From the NCBI GenBank assembly GCA_030442035.1, contig JAUJEA010000004.1, positions 372,001 to 436,000 of the forward strand: a DNA stretch of 64,000 nucleotides. Reading direction: 5' to 3'. Each line of letters starts with the position of its first letter. Position 1 is the stretch's first letter. Shown here in pieces: positions 9,053 to 17,784 of the stretch. The DNA is from Splendidivirga corallicola (GTDB lineage: Bacteria > Bacteroidota > Bacteroidia > Cytophagales > Cyclobacteriaceae). Both the position numbers and the translations under genes were made by a program. The notes under the pieces are model-generated. The model was not told the DNA's origin and ran no database searches. It worked only from the letters and a program-made list of their open reading frames with translations.

Positions 9053-11296
9053 ATGGATCATAAGGAAACCATACAAAGACTCAGAACCAAATGGATACGA
9101 CAATCCGTGGGTAGCTTTGTTTTGGTCCTTACGGGCATAACACTGCTATGCCTTTTGCTAATAAATATCTGGTTACCGGATGATATGCATATAGTATTGG
9201 TTACAGTGGGCATAGTATTCATCCTGGCGACAGGATTATTCTATTATAGGAGACAACGGCGCCATATCACGCCAATAAACACTGCCAGGTTTATAAATAG
9301 AAACTATGAATACCTTGAGGAGAGCACTGAGTTGCTATTGGCGAATGAAACCCAACTTTCGCTTCTGGAGAAATTACAAAGGAGGAGAATAGCCGGTAGA
9401 TTTCAAACAATCCATTCCGAACTACGAACACCGAATGTCTTGAAAAGGAGCATGGCCATATTCATGCTATGCTTATTGATGAGCGTTGTATTATGGTTTG
9501 TGATTTTAAATAATAAGTTAGAGCACAGTAATGCTGATGCTTCGATCGGGACTGAACAGTCTACAAGAGAGGGTGACCAAACAAGTTGGAATAAACTTCC
9601 ATCTATAAAACGAGCTATGCTAACCATCCGACCTCCGGCTTATACAAGAATCAAAGAACATAAAACCGACGACTTGCATATAAAGGCTCCTATAGGTTCA
9701 ATGTTGTTTTGGGAAATTGAATTCACCGAATCAATAAAATCAGCTAACCTACAACTCCACAATGGTAATAACATAGCACTTGTTCAAAGAAGTAAATCCA
9801 ATACTTACCTGGCCTCTTTGGAGCTGAAAGCACAAGGTTTTTATCAATTAATATTCACTTCGGAAAATGACTCCATAAAACAGTCGGATTACTATAAAAT
9901 GGAGTTGATCAATGATACTGATCCGGAGATTATGGTCAAAGATATGCCTCTCTTTCTACGACTAGACCACGATAGTTTGGAGATGATCAAGTTAAGTGCT
10001 TTGATATCAGATGATTATGGGATCAGGCATGCCAGGATCATTGCGACTGTCAGCAAAGGGTCCGGAGAGTCGGTGAAATTCAGGGAACAAAAACTGAATT
10101 TTGATCAATCCTTTGCCAATGAAAGATCTATACAAGTCACAAGAGATTTAAGTTTTAAGGCGCTTGGTATGGAGCCGGGGGATGAACTTTACTTTTTTCT
10201 TGAAGCCTTTGATAATCGTGCGCCCAATCCTAATAGAGGGAGAACGGAAATGTACTTTATAGCACTTAAGGATACCGCAGAATATGTGACCATTGCGGAT
10301 GGAGGCTTAGGTGTGGATCTGATGCCGGATTATTTCAGAAGTCAAAGACAAATTATTATTGATACTGAAAAGCTGATTGCCGACAAGCATAAAATAAGTC
10401 GAGAGGAGTTTAAACAAAGAAGCAATGCATTGGGGTATGATCAGAAAATGCTGAGACTTAAATATGGCCAATACCTTGGTGAAGAGGCTGAGTCGGGTAT
10501 CGCCATTGATGACGCGGCTGAGGCGCAGGAGGAAACTCATGATGAGGCAGAAGAGACACCCGATGAACATCACCATGAGCATGAAGAGCATTCGGAACAG
10601 ACAGATCCTGATCAAGAAAATAATGAGGACGAATTGCTAGCTGCTTATATACATGCACATGATACTGAGGAAGAATTCACCTATCACGCAGAATCTATCA
10701 AACAAAAGCTCAGAAAGGCGCTTGCCATTATGTGGGATTCCGAACTCCATCTAAGATTGTTCGATCCTAATAGTGCCTTACCATATGAATATGATGCACT
10801 TGACCTTATTAAGGAAATAAGAATGCATGCGAGGATATATGTGCAACGTATTGGTTTTGAACCACCACCCCTAAAACCACATGAAAAGCGCTTATCGGGT
10901 GATTTAGATGAGATACAAAACCTTAATACACTAAGTGCCTCGGAGAGAGAAGAAATTTTTCCGTATCTGAAAACTACATTATTGATCCTGGAAGATTTGG
11001 GTAATGATCATTTCAAAGTGACCAGTGAACAACAGATCATTCTTCAAAAGGCCGGACAAGAACTGGCATCAGAAGCACTCAAAACTCCCGGTAAGTATTT
11101 AAAAACCTTGATGTATTTGAAACAACTTTCGGATAATTCCATAGAGAGGAATGAAGTTCCTGAGGCGCTCAAAACCATTAAAAACGCTTGTCTGGAAATA
11201 ATTCCCGATAATCAACCTGAACCGTTCATGCAACACCAAAACATGGATACATTGTTACGAACATATTTAAAGTTCCTTGAGGAAAACAGCAATTAA
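9053..11296 (+). CDS. DUF4175-like large membrane protein
   Basis: About 747 residues with three membrane segments (roughly 20-41, 46-64 and 137-158) followed by a large soluble region. The layout fits DUF4175-type proteins that sit beside MoxR/DUF58/BatA genes in Bacteroidota and Alphaproteobacteria. Near residues 495-525 is a strikingly acidic and histidine-rich tract (for example DEHHHEHEEH) that could bind metal. A TTG at 9014 would extend the frame upstream, but it lies inside the BatA gene; the ATG at 9053, one base after that gene's stop, is the better start. Function unknown. Confidence 0.75.
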   Translation: MDHKETIQRLRTKWIRQSVGSFVLVLTGITLLCLLLINIWLPDDMHIVLVTVGIVFILATGLFYYRRQRRHITPINTARFINRNYEYLEESTELLLANETQLSLLEKLQRRRIAGRFQTIHSELRTPNVLKRSMAIFMLCLLMSVVLWFVILNNKLEHSNADASIGTEQSTREGDQTSWNKLPSIKRAMLTIRPPAYTRIKEHKTDDLHIKAPIGSMLFWEIEFTESIKSANLQLHNGNNIALVQRSKSNTYLASLELKAQGFYQLIFTSENDSIKQSDYYKMELINDTDPEIMVKDMPLFLRLDHDSLEMIKLSALISDDYGIRHARIIATVSKGSGESVKFREQKLNFDQSFANERSIQVTRDLSFKALGMEPGDELYFFLEAFDNRAPNPNRGRTEMYFIALKDTAEYVTIADGGLGVDLMPDYFRSQRQIIIDTEKLIADKHKISREEFKQRSNALGYDQKMLRLKYGQYLGEEAESGIAIDDAAEAQEETHDEAEETPDEHHHEHEEHSEQTDPDQENNEDELLAAYIHAHDTEEEFTYHAESIKQKLRKALAIMWDSELHLRLFDPNSALPYEYDALDLIKEIRMHARIYVQRIGFEPPPLKPHEKRLSGDLDEIQNLNTLSASEREEIFPYLKTTLLILEDLGNDHFKVTSEQQIILQKAGQELASEALKTPGKYLKTLMYLKQLSDNSIERNEVPEALKTIKNACLEIIPDNQPEPFMQHQNMDTLLRTYLKFLEENSN

Positions 11297-11303
11297 TAAT
11301 TAG

Positions 11304-11380
11304 TAATGAATAATGAATAATGAATAATGAATAATGAATAATGAATAATGAATAATGAATAATGAATAATGAATAATGAA
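11304..11380. repeat. heptamer tandem repeat, eleven copies of TAATGAA
   Basis: Eleven uninterrupted copies of the 7-bp unit TAATGAA lie eight bases after the DUF4175-like stop. This is the longest tandem array in the window and a good candidate for copy-number variation. It is non-coding; translation of the other strand gives only a repetitive peptide. Confidence 0.9.
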
Positions 11381-11471
11381 TAATTTTTATCGCCACATGA
11401 TAATTGATCGAACCCATTAAATGTCCCCTCTGGAGGGGGCAGGGGGAGGATCTTACCATTAGCCATATAAT

Positions 11472-13313
11472 ATGACAACCGCAACACTTCAACACCTCAA
11501 CACACCAACACTCTTAATAAGCGTTGTCCTTTTTGTGTTTTTGATTTGGTTGGAAACCCGTCGAAAGGGCCGTAGCTACTTTCGTAAAGGAATGAGGTAT
11601 TTCTGCAATATATTGTTGATTGCTTCATTGCTTTTATTGATCCTGCAGCCTGTTTATTTACAATCATACAAGCCATTCAGCGCTATACTATTGACAAATG
11701 GTTTTAATGTGGCTGATTTGGATAGCCTGCAAGCGACCGGAACCAACAGACAAATATTTTCAAATCTGGAGGGCCTGAAACTAAAAAACCATCAGGCACA
11801 ATACATTCCCGATTTCTTCTATTTGAACAGAAAATTTCCATTGTTGGATTCATTAATAATCCTCGGGAATGGAGTGCCTGAGAGTTCTTTATCAGCCGTT
11901 AAGCAAGATTATGTTCATTTCATCGGAAGTGAACCGCCGGAAGGAATTGTAGACCTGCGGTATAACACTGAAATTGCCCTTACCGATACCTTGCAAATCA
12001 GCATGACCTACAATAAACCAGTTGAAGGCAAACATTTACTAAAGCTAGGAAGCGATGAAGGTATAGCTTTTGATTCTATTATTGTTGAGGGTATGGGTGA
12101 GCAAATGGTGAAATTGAAAACCTTACCCAGGGTGCCAGGACGGTTAACTTATCGGTTAACTGTTGAAAATGAAACGGGTGACCTGCTTACAAGTGAGATT
12201 TTTCCTGTTGTTGTTAATGACATACAGCAAATGCAGATTTTGATCGTTAACAGTTTTCCAACTTTTGAGCTAAAACATTTAAAGAACTGGCTTGAACGAA
12301 AAGGGAATGGGCTGGCGATGCGCCATCAGATTTCAAAGGACAAGTACCGGTATGAATTTATCAACAGACAGAAAGCTTCATTGTCATTGTTGGATAAGGA
12401 ATTATTGAGACAATTTGACGTGTTGATGATTGATGCCGGATCATTATCATCTTTAAGTAAGCGTGAGAGGAATAATATCCGCAATACCATTTCCGATACC
12501 GGTTTGGGACTATTGATCCTTGGTGATGGACAATTGGAAAACCAAGTCACCGTTCGTCGTGTGAGAGAATTCTATTCGGGATTACAGTTAAAATCTGTTG
12601 GCCATGATCAGATCACAAGTAATGAATTTGGAACTGAAACACCCATGATACTATACAATTGGCCATTTGAAATCGTCGGGTCATGGAATGCCGATGTTTT
12701 GATCAATGCAAATGGTAATTATGTTGCTAAGCAGCACTTGGGCCTGGGGATGGTAGGTATAAACCTAATTAGCAAGAGTTATCATCTACTACTGGAAGGA
12801 AAAACAAGAGAATATAGCTTGCTTTGGAGTAAGATCCTAAATGAAGTGAGCAGAAGGGAGCAGAAACAAAATTATTGGAATGAAGCTTCTGTGTTGGCTT
12901 TTGTGAATGAACCGCTGGAACTTCAACTTACCAGTAACGAATCAAGACCCATAGGTATTGCTGAAAACTCGGCAGGATTAGATTATAAGTTCTACCTTCA
13001 GGAAGATGTTCACATTCCTCAATTGTTTCATGGAAAGATATGGCCTGATAGCACCGGTTGGCTAAGAATCAATACAGAAAAGGACAGCATGGACCATAAA
13101 TGGGTCTTTATACAATCCGATACCGCCTGGCTGGATCTGAGGTTAGCCAGACAGCTTTATCACAACCGCCTATTAGGAAATCGGGCCCAACAATCGTTGG
13201 TTCGTCAAGAGGTACCCAATGATAAGATGAAAAAAGTGCCTATCTCAAACTGGTGGTTTTTTATTGTATTTGTAATGGCAGCCGGAACATTATGGCTGGA
13301 ACCAAAGCTTTGA
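11472..13313 (+). CDS. BatA-type membrane protein with amidotransferase-like domain
   Basis: A 613-residue protein closing the tldD-led cluster. Two N-terminal membrane segments (about 13-28 and 43-63) and one at the C-terminus (about 594-609) frame a large region outside the membrane. The middle part, around residues 255-360, looks like a class I glutamine-amidotransferase-like fold (IVNSFPTFELKHLKNWLERK, then LRQFDVLMIDAG), as seen in BatA-associated proteins, but no catalytic Cys/His pair is evident. The first 15 residues come from an octamer array. Likely an envelope component of the MoxR system; exact role unknown. Confidence 0.7.
   Translation: MTTATLQHLNTPTLLISVVLFVFLIWLETRRKGRSYFRKGMRYFCNILLIASLLLLILQPVYLQSYKPFSAILLTNGFNVADLDSLQATGTNRQIFSNLEGLKLKNHQAQYIPDFFYLNRKFPLLDSLIILGNGVPESSLSAVKQDYVHFIGSEPPEGIVDLRYNTEIALTDTLQISMTYNKPVEGKHLLKLGSDEGIAFDSIIVEGMGEQMVKLKTLPRVPGRLTYRLTVENETGDLLTSEIFPVVVNDIQQMQILIVNSFPTFELKHLKNWLERKGNGLAMRHQISKDKYRYEFINRQKASLSLLDKELLRQFDVLMIDAGSLSSLSKRERNNIRNTISDTGLGLLILGDGQLENQVTVRRVREFYSGLQLKSVGHDQITSNEFGTETPMILYNWPFEIVGSWNADVLINANGNYVAKQHLGLGMVGINLISKSYHLLLEGKTREYSLLWSKILNEVSRREQKQNYWNEASVLAFVNEPLELQLTSNESRPIGIAENSAGLDYKFYLQEDVHIPQLFHGKIWPDSTGWLRINTEKDSMDHKWVFIQSDTAWLDLRLARQLYHNRLLGNRAQQSLVRQEVPNDKMKKVPISNWWFFIVFVMAAGTLWLEPKL
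11485..11516. repeat. octamer array inside the start of a coding region
   Basis: Units CACTTCAA CACCTCAA CACACCAA CACTCTTA begin 13 bases after the ATG at 11472 and encode about residues 5-15 of the next protein (LQHLNTPTL). Confidence 0.75.
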
Positions 13314-13387
13314 GTTTTACATTTATTTCATGATCAAGTTTAAAGAAATCTGATCATTTCCAACAGATGTATAAGAAGTCGTTTCAC

Positions 13388-14719
13388 TTATAACTTTTCC
13401 GATAAGGCCAAATCATCTTCTTCCTTCATAGTAATGCCCAGTGCTTCTAATTTCTCCAGGATCGGTTCATAGATATTTTGTTCTATAGGAATGTGAACAC
13501 CTTTTAAGGTAATGGATCCGTTAAGGATCATGGTTACTGCAATGGCAGCTGGCCAGGCCACTGTTTTAGCAATAGAGGTATATTGATTGTCGCCAAAATC
13601 CAACATGCTGCTTTTTATGAGCTTTCTCTCACCGTGCTTGTTTTTAACTGTGAAGATATGTTGCATGATGACCATGTCTCTTTCATCCTGCCCAAGCATC
13701 ATCTTTTTCTGCATTAGATCGGCAATGATGTCAAAAGGAGAAGCTTTTTCTTTATGAACCGGCTTGGAGGAAAACAACCCCAGCCATTCCATGGCTTCTA
13801 CGACCTCATTTCCCTCATTTAAATCAAGCTTACGGGCAACTTGTGATTTGATATCGGAACTGGTGTCCAATCCACTCACTTCCGCTACAAAGTCAGCATA
13901 TGATTTTCCTGTCAAATCCATTTCCTGATATGAAGTTAAATTGAGTGCTTTCAGTCCGTCCAGGCTGCTACACCAATTCCTGTACCTGAAAGTTCCCCTG
14001 TACATAGTTTTGACCTTAGGAATACCATAGATATTGATGTAATCCAAAGAATCTCTATTTGGGTAAACCTCCATATCACCTATTTCAGGAAAGTTAATTT
14101 GCAAAGGTTTTTTAAATAGATCTTCGGTGGGTATCGTGATTGTTTCACCATCTTTTAGAAAGGTTGCATCATTATTCCCTGCCATGACAACTCCTCTTGG
14201 GCTCCACGAAAATTTATACCTCAATGGATTGTTAGCAGCTTCCGGTGCCGCCAGAGCACCACATAAGGAATAGAATTCTTCTACCTCTCCACCTTCATTA
14301 TGGATCCTGTCGATAATCCTCATAGCGGTCATATGATCATACCCCGGATCCACACCGATTTCATTTAAGATAATAATGCCTGCGTTCTTTGCTTCCTGAT
14401 CCAATGCCCTCATTTCATCAGAGACATAAGAAGTGGTGACCATATTTTTTTTATACTGAATGCATAATTTAGCGACCATCACATGATGTGTATATGGCAA
14501 AAGACTGACAACCAAATCATTTTCTTTTACCATTTTTTCCAATACCTCCAACTGATCCATGGTCCAGGCAATGGTCTTTCCATTTGGCCTGCCGTTGATA
14601 AGCGCTTCTGCTTTGGAAACGGTTCTGCTGGCGATGGTGAGTTCAATGTTATTTTCCAATAAATAATCTGCGATCGGTTTGGCGACCATGCCCGCACCCA
14701 GGATAACTACCTTATGCAT
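13388..14719 (-). CDS. saccharopine dehydrogenase family protein
   Basis: NAD(P)-dependent oxidoreductase of the saccharopine dehydrogenase family, which acts in lysine breakdown or synthesis. The 443-residue protein starts with a Rossmann nucleotide-binding motif (VVILGAGMVAKPIADYLL, residues 4-21). It continues with the family segment EIGVDPGYDHMTAMRIID near 140-157, and the C-terminal saccharopine-binding domain (SWSPRGVVMAGNN). Length fits a stand-alone dehydrogenase rather than the fused reductase-dehydrogenase. It is a single gene with a clear Bacteroidota promoter just upstream. Direction of the reaction cannot be told from sequence. Confidence 0.88.
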   Translation of the reverse strand: MHKVVILGAGMVAKPIADYLLENNIELTIASRTVSKAEALINGRPNGKTIAWTMDQLEVLEKMVKENDLVVSLLPYTHHVMVAKLCIQYKKNMVTTSYVSDEMRALDQEAKNAGIIILNEIGVDPGYDHMTAMRIIDRIHNEGGEVEEFYSLCGALAAPEAANNPLRYKFSWSPRGVVMAGNNDATFLKDGETITIPTEDLFKKPLQINFPEIGDMEVYPNRDSLDYINIYGIPKVKTMYRGTFRYRNWCSSLDGLKALNLTSYQEMDLTGKSYADFVAEVSGLDTSSDIKSQVARKLDLNEGNEVVEAMEWLGLFSSKPVHKEKASPFDIIADLMQKKMMLGQDERDMVIMQHIFTVKNKHGERKLIKSSMLDFGDNQYTSIAKTVAWPAAIAVTMILNGSITLKGVHIPIEQNIYEPILEKLEALGITMKEEDDLALSEKL

Positions 14720-14768
14720 GAATGTATCTATTTGTGAATATTCAAAACGAATTAATAATTAGCGGGCG

Positions 14769-14802
14769 CAAAGATACACCTTTGGGAATTAAGAATTTCA
14801 AA
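14769..14802 (-). promoter_or_regulatory. Bacteroidota-type promoter of the saccharopine dehydrogenase gene
   Basis: Read on the minus strand, TATCTTTG (14769-14776) matches the -7 consensus TAnnTTTG exactly. TTTG at 14799-14802 stands 22 bases upstream as the -33 box. The start codon lies about 50 bases downstream. Position, spacing and sequence all fit. Confidence 0.75.
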
Positions 14803-14924
14803 TTACTTGTTGAAGTGTTGAGTTTTTAGCGATGAATTTTGAGTTAATCTTTATTCAATTTCACCATGAAGTTGAAACCATTCGAAGCATATTTAAGTTT
14901 GCACCACCTGCAACCTGCAACCCT

Positions 14925-14966
14925 ACGTCCGACTAATCATTCGGACGTCCGGATCAGCTGATTCGG
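14925..14966. promoter_or_regulatory. two adjacent G+C-rich dyads upstream of the peptide transporter
   Basis: The first dyad has perfect 8-bp arms ACGTCCGA (14925-14932) and TCGGACGT (14941-14948). Directly next to it, 14949-14966 is an 18-bp near-palindrome centred on ATCAGCTGAT with one mismatched pair. Both are more G+C-rich than their surroundings. They may be an operator pair, a transcribed structure or a small repetitive element. The remaining gap to 15060 shows no other feature. Confidence 0.45.
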
Positions 14967-15060
14967 GCGATTCGGCTTTGATAGCTTAATATCATTGGAT
15001 TTGGCTCATTGGAACTGTGTACCACTGTCAACATTTCATGTTAAATAAACTGTCAGCTTT

Positions 15061-16488
15061 ATGATCGATACCACCAAGAAGAATACCATGCCTGGAAGCG
15101 TAGCCTATATTGTAGGGAATGAAGCTGCTGAGCGCTTTAGTTTTTATGGAATGAGGGCTATCCTGGTAACTTTTTTAGTGGCTCACTTTTACAATCCCAT
15201 GGATGATAGTGCACTCACCGTAAAAGCAGAGGCACAGGCCAATGAAACAGTGCATTTTTTTATCTTCATGGCCTACGGCCTACCCATTGTCGGTGCATTT
15301 TTAGCGGATTGGTTTTGGGGAAGGTATAAGGTCATCATGTGGTTTTCATTGATTTATTGTTTGGGACATGCCATGCTGGCTATTTTTGAGCAACATTATG
15401 AAGGATTTTACACGGGACTAATTTTGGTAGCACTTGGAGCCGGAGGCGTTAAACCCAATGCATCTGCCAACCTTGGTGATCAATTTACGCATCATACCGA
15501 ATCTATCCGTTCCAAAGCTTTTGAGCTATTCTATTTTGGTATTAATACAGGATCTTTTTTGTCTATGATGACAATTCCCTGGTTTTATGCCAACTTCGGT
15601 CCGGCCATAGCTTTCGGCATTCCCGGAATATTCATGGGCTTATCCACCTGGCTGTTTTATGCAGGGAGAAAAAAGTATGTTCGAGTGGAACCAAAGGGTT
15701 TTCCCAAAGCCAATTTATTGTCTGTATCCTGGCTATCTCTGAAGACCTGGTTATGGAAAAGAAAGACAAAATGGGTGGAAATTGCTTCAGAGATTAAAGA
15801 CCATTATGGTGAAGAAACAGTGAATAACTTTAGCGCTATCGGTAGAGTACTCCGCATATTTGCTTTCATTCCGATTTTCTGGGCCTTGTACGATCAAAGC
15901 AGTTCCGAGTGGGTATTACAGGCCAGGAACATGGACCGCCTTTTTCTTGGAATTGAGTGGCTACCCGAACAAATTCAAGCCATCAATGCTGTGTTAATTT
16001 TGGTCTATGTTCCACTGTTTTCTTTTGTATTATATCCCTTATTGAGAAAAATAGGATTGAAGGTAACACCGCTTCGAAAAATCAGCCTGGGCTTTGTTTT
16101 GACGATTTGTGCCTTCCTGTTCATAGCTGTAGCACAGGAAAAAATTGATGCCGGCCAGACCCCGGGAATAATTTACCAAATAGTGGCATATACTTTACTT
16201 ACCGCTGGTGAAGTGATGATCTCACTCACAGGTTTGGAATATGCCTTTACACAATCGCCGAAGTCAACAAAAAGTACGATCACAGCCATATGGCTATTGA
16301 CCAATTCCTTAGGCAATTTACTGGTGTCACGGATTAATGCTAGTATTGCCGCTGATGGATTCTTTGCTCGTTTTGAAGGAGCTGCCTACTTTTGGTTGTT
16401 TGTTGGTATCATCTCCGTTTGCACTGTTTTTTTTATTCGTGTCACCTACATTACTGAAAGAAAACCTATATATTCGACATCTGAGTAG
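15061..16488 (+). CDS. POT/PTR2-family proton-dependent peptide transporter
   Basis: Inner-membrane major-facilitator symporter that brings in di- and tripeptides with protons. The 475-residue protein has the family hallmark ExxER near residues 20-24 (EAAERFSFYGMRAIL) and the PTR2 signature GAGGVKPNASANLGDQF around residues 127-143. About 12 membrane segments can be traced. A long loop with Lys/Arg-rich stretches separates the two halves. The AraC-type regulator gene begins close behind it, which suggests linked expression. Substrate range is not readable from sequence. Confidence 0.92.
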   Translation: MIDTTKKNTMPGSVAYIVGNEAAERFSFYGMRAILVTFLVAHFYNPMDDSALTVKAEAQANETVHFFIFMAYGLPIVGAFLADWFWGRYKVIMWFSLIYCLGHAMLAIFEQHYEGFYTGLILVALGAGGVKPNASANLGDQFTHHTESIRSKAFELFYFGINTGSFLSMMTIPWFYANFGPAIAFGIPGIFMGLSTWLFYAGRKKYVRVEPKGFPKANLLSVSWLSLKTWLWKRKTKWVEIASEIKDHYGEETVNNFSAIGRVLRIFAFIPIFWALYDQSSSEWVLQARNMDRLFLGIEWLPEQIQAINAVLILVYVPLFSFVLYPLLRKIGLKVTPLRKISLGFVLTICAFLFIAVAQEKIDAGQTPGIIYQIVAYTLLTAGEVMISLTGLEYAFTQSPKSTKSTITAIWLLTNSLGNLLVSRINASIAADGFFARFEGAAYFWLFVGIISVCTVFFIRVTYITERKPIYSTSE

Positions 16489-16562
16489 TCATGCTTACGC
16501 TACTCCCTTGGATTCCGGTGTTCTCCCCGATGAGAACTTCAGGAATTCCTGTTTTCGAATAT

Positions 16563-17705
16563 ATGGAGGTATTAAGATTCATATCCGGATCGATTAGTCT
16601 GATAGGTTTTGGTCAGGGAATTTTATTGGCCTTTATTTTCTTTTTTGCAAAGAAGACCAGGGCTGATAAGTTCATGGCCGGTTTTATATTTACTTATAGC
16701 ATTGAATTTTTTAATAACTACCTGAGAAGCACAGAAAGCTTCGCTGATTTCCCCGAACTTTTATATCTGCCTATCAATTTTTTTTATGCTTATATGCCGC
16801 TTTTGTATTTGTACCAAAGTGCGTTGATTGATAAACGTTTCGATATGGGCTTGCGTCATTGGACCATCTTACTTCCTGCCATCCTTGAACTGTATATTTT
16901 TTCCATACTTTTTTTGTATCATCCTGATGAAAAAATGCATTGGCACAATTCGGATTGGGGGCAGCGCTGGTTTTGGTATTATAGAGCTGGTGGAATGTTC
17001 TTCTCTTTGGGAATTGCTTTGATGGTTTTGTTTAAACTAAAGAAGTATCACGAAAATGTTGTTCATGAGTTTTCATCATTGAATGGTGTGTTATTGAATT
17101 GGCTGAAACTTATGACCGTCATGATCAGCATTCTTTTAACAGCCTGGATCGTCCAACTCATTTTAGAAAATCAGGGATCCAGTTTACCGGGAATTGGAAC
17201 ATTTTATTGGTTTGGTCAGATGGTAAATGTAGGTATGATATTTTGGATAGGATATTATGGAATGCGACAGCCTATTATCCTCAGTCATGTTGCACTTAAT
17301 CCCACACCTGTTAAGACCCATCTGGATAAGGAAGAGCAGTTGAAACTTGAGCATTTGTACCAGACGATTTTACAATATATTAATAATGAAAAACCCTATC
17401 TTGATCCCACATTACGCCTAAGTGATCTGGTTGAAGCTGTGGAGGCTCCTGAACTGGTTGTTTCAAGAGCGATCAATGAATGTGCCGGTGTCAATTTCTA
17501 TAATTTCATCAACAACTTTCGGCTTGAAGAATTTAAGCGATTGGTAAAGAAGGACAAAAGGGCTGTATATAGTTTACTTGGGCTGGCATATGAGGCTGGT
17601 TTTAACAGTAAATCCACATTCAACGCTTATTTCAAAAAGAAAGAGGGTATTACACCAAGTCAGTTTGCAGTCAAAGCGCGTAATGCAGTAGAAGATGGCT
17701 CATAG
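16563..17705 (+). CDS. membrane-bound AraC-family transcriptional regulator
   Basis: About 380 residues: seven or so N-terminal membrane segments (to roughly residue 230) followed by a cytoplasmic AraC helix-turn-helix domain near 300-375 (LVVSRAINECAGVNFYNFINNFRLEEF ... LAYEAGFNSKSTFNAYFKKKEG in two blocks). This layout, a 7TM sensor joined to an AraC domain, is frequent in Bacteroidota. An in-frame ATG at 16491, two bases after the transporter stop, would add 24 residues. I prefer 16563 because the hydrophobic domain begins right there, but the earlier start cannot be excluded. Confidence 0.85.
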   Translation: MEVLRFISGSISLIGFGQGILLAFIFFFAKKTRADKFMAGFIFTYSIEFFNNYLRSTESFADFPELLYLPINFFYAYMPLLYLYQSALIDKRFDMGLRHWTILLPAILELYIFSILFLYHPDEKMHWHNSDWGQRWFWYYRAGGMFFSLGIALMVLFKLKKYHENVVHEFSSLNGVLLNWLKLMTVMISILLTAWIVQLILENQGSSLPGIGTFYWFGQMVNVGMIFWIGYYGMRQPIILSHVALNPTPVKTHLDKEEQLKLEHLYQTILQYINNEKPYLDPTLRLSDLVEAVEAPELVVSRAINECAGVNFYNFINNFRLEEFKRLVKKDKRAVYSLLGLAYEAGFNSKSTFNAYFKKKEGITPSQFAVKARNAVEDGS

Positions 17706-17734
17706 CTTGTTCAAGATAAAATAATCAGGTGAAC

Positions 17735-17767
17735 TTGCTGTATTTCATTTAATTTCCCGTACCTTCG
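17735..17767 (+). promoter_or_regulatory. probable Bacteroidota-type promoter of the helicase gene
   Basis: TACCTTCG at 17760-17767 fits the -7 box TAnnTTTG with one mismatch, and TTG at 17735-17737 is 22 bases upstream. The downstream GCGCC is like that following the -7 box at 14769. The helicase ATG is 18 bases further on. Confidence 0.5.
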
Positions 17768-17784
17768 CGCCTCATTTTAACTTT

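Noticed and set aside
11293-11495. Minus-strand frames that translate to a repeated HYSLFI peptide
   Set aside because: They are only the translation of the TAATGAA tandem repeat; there is no start signal or family match.
7603-11516. Tandem short repeats considered as a CRISPR-like array
   Set aside because: Units are 7-8 bp with no spacers and no cas genes nearby.
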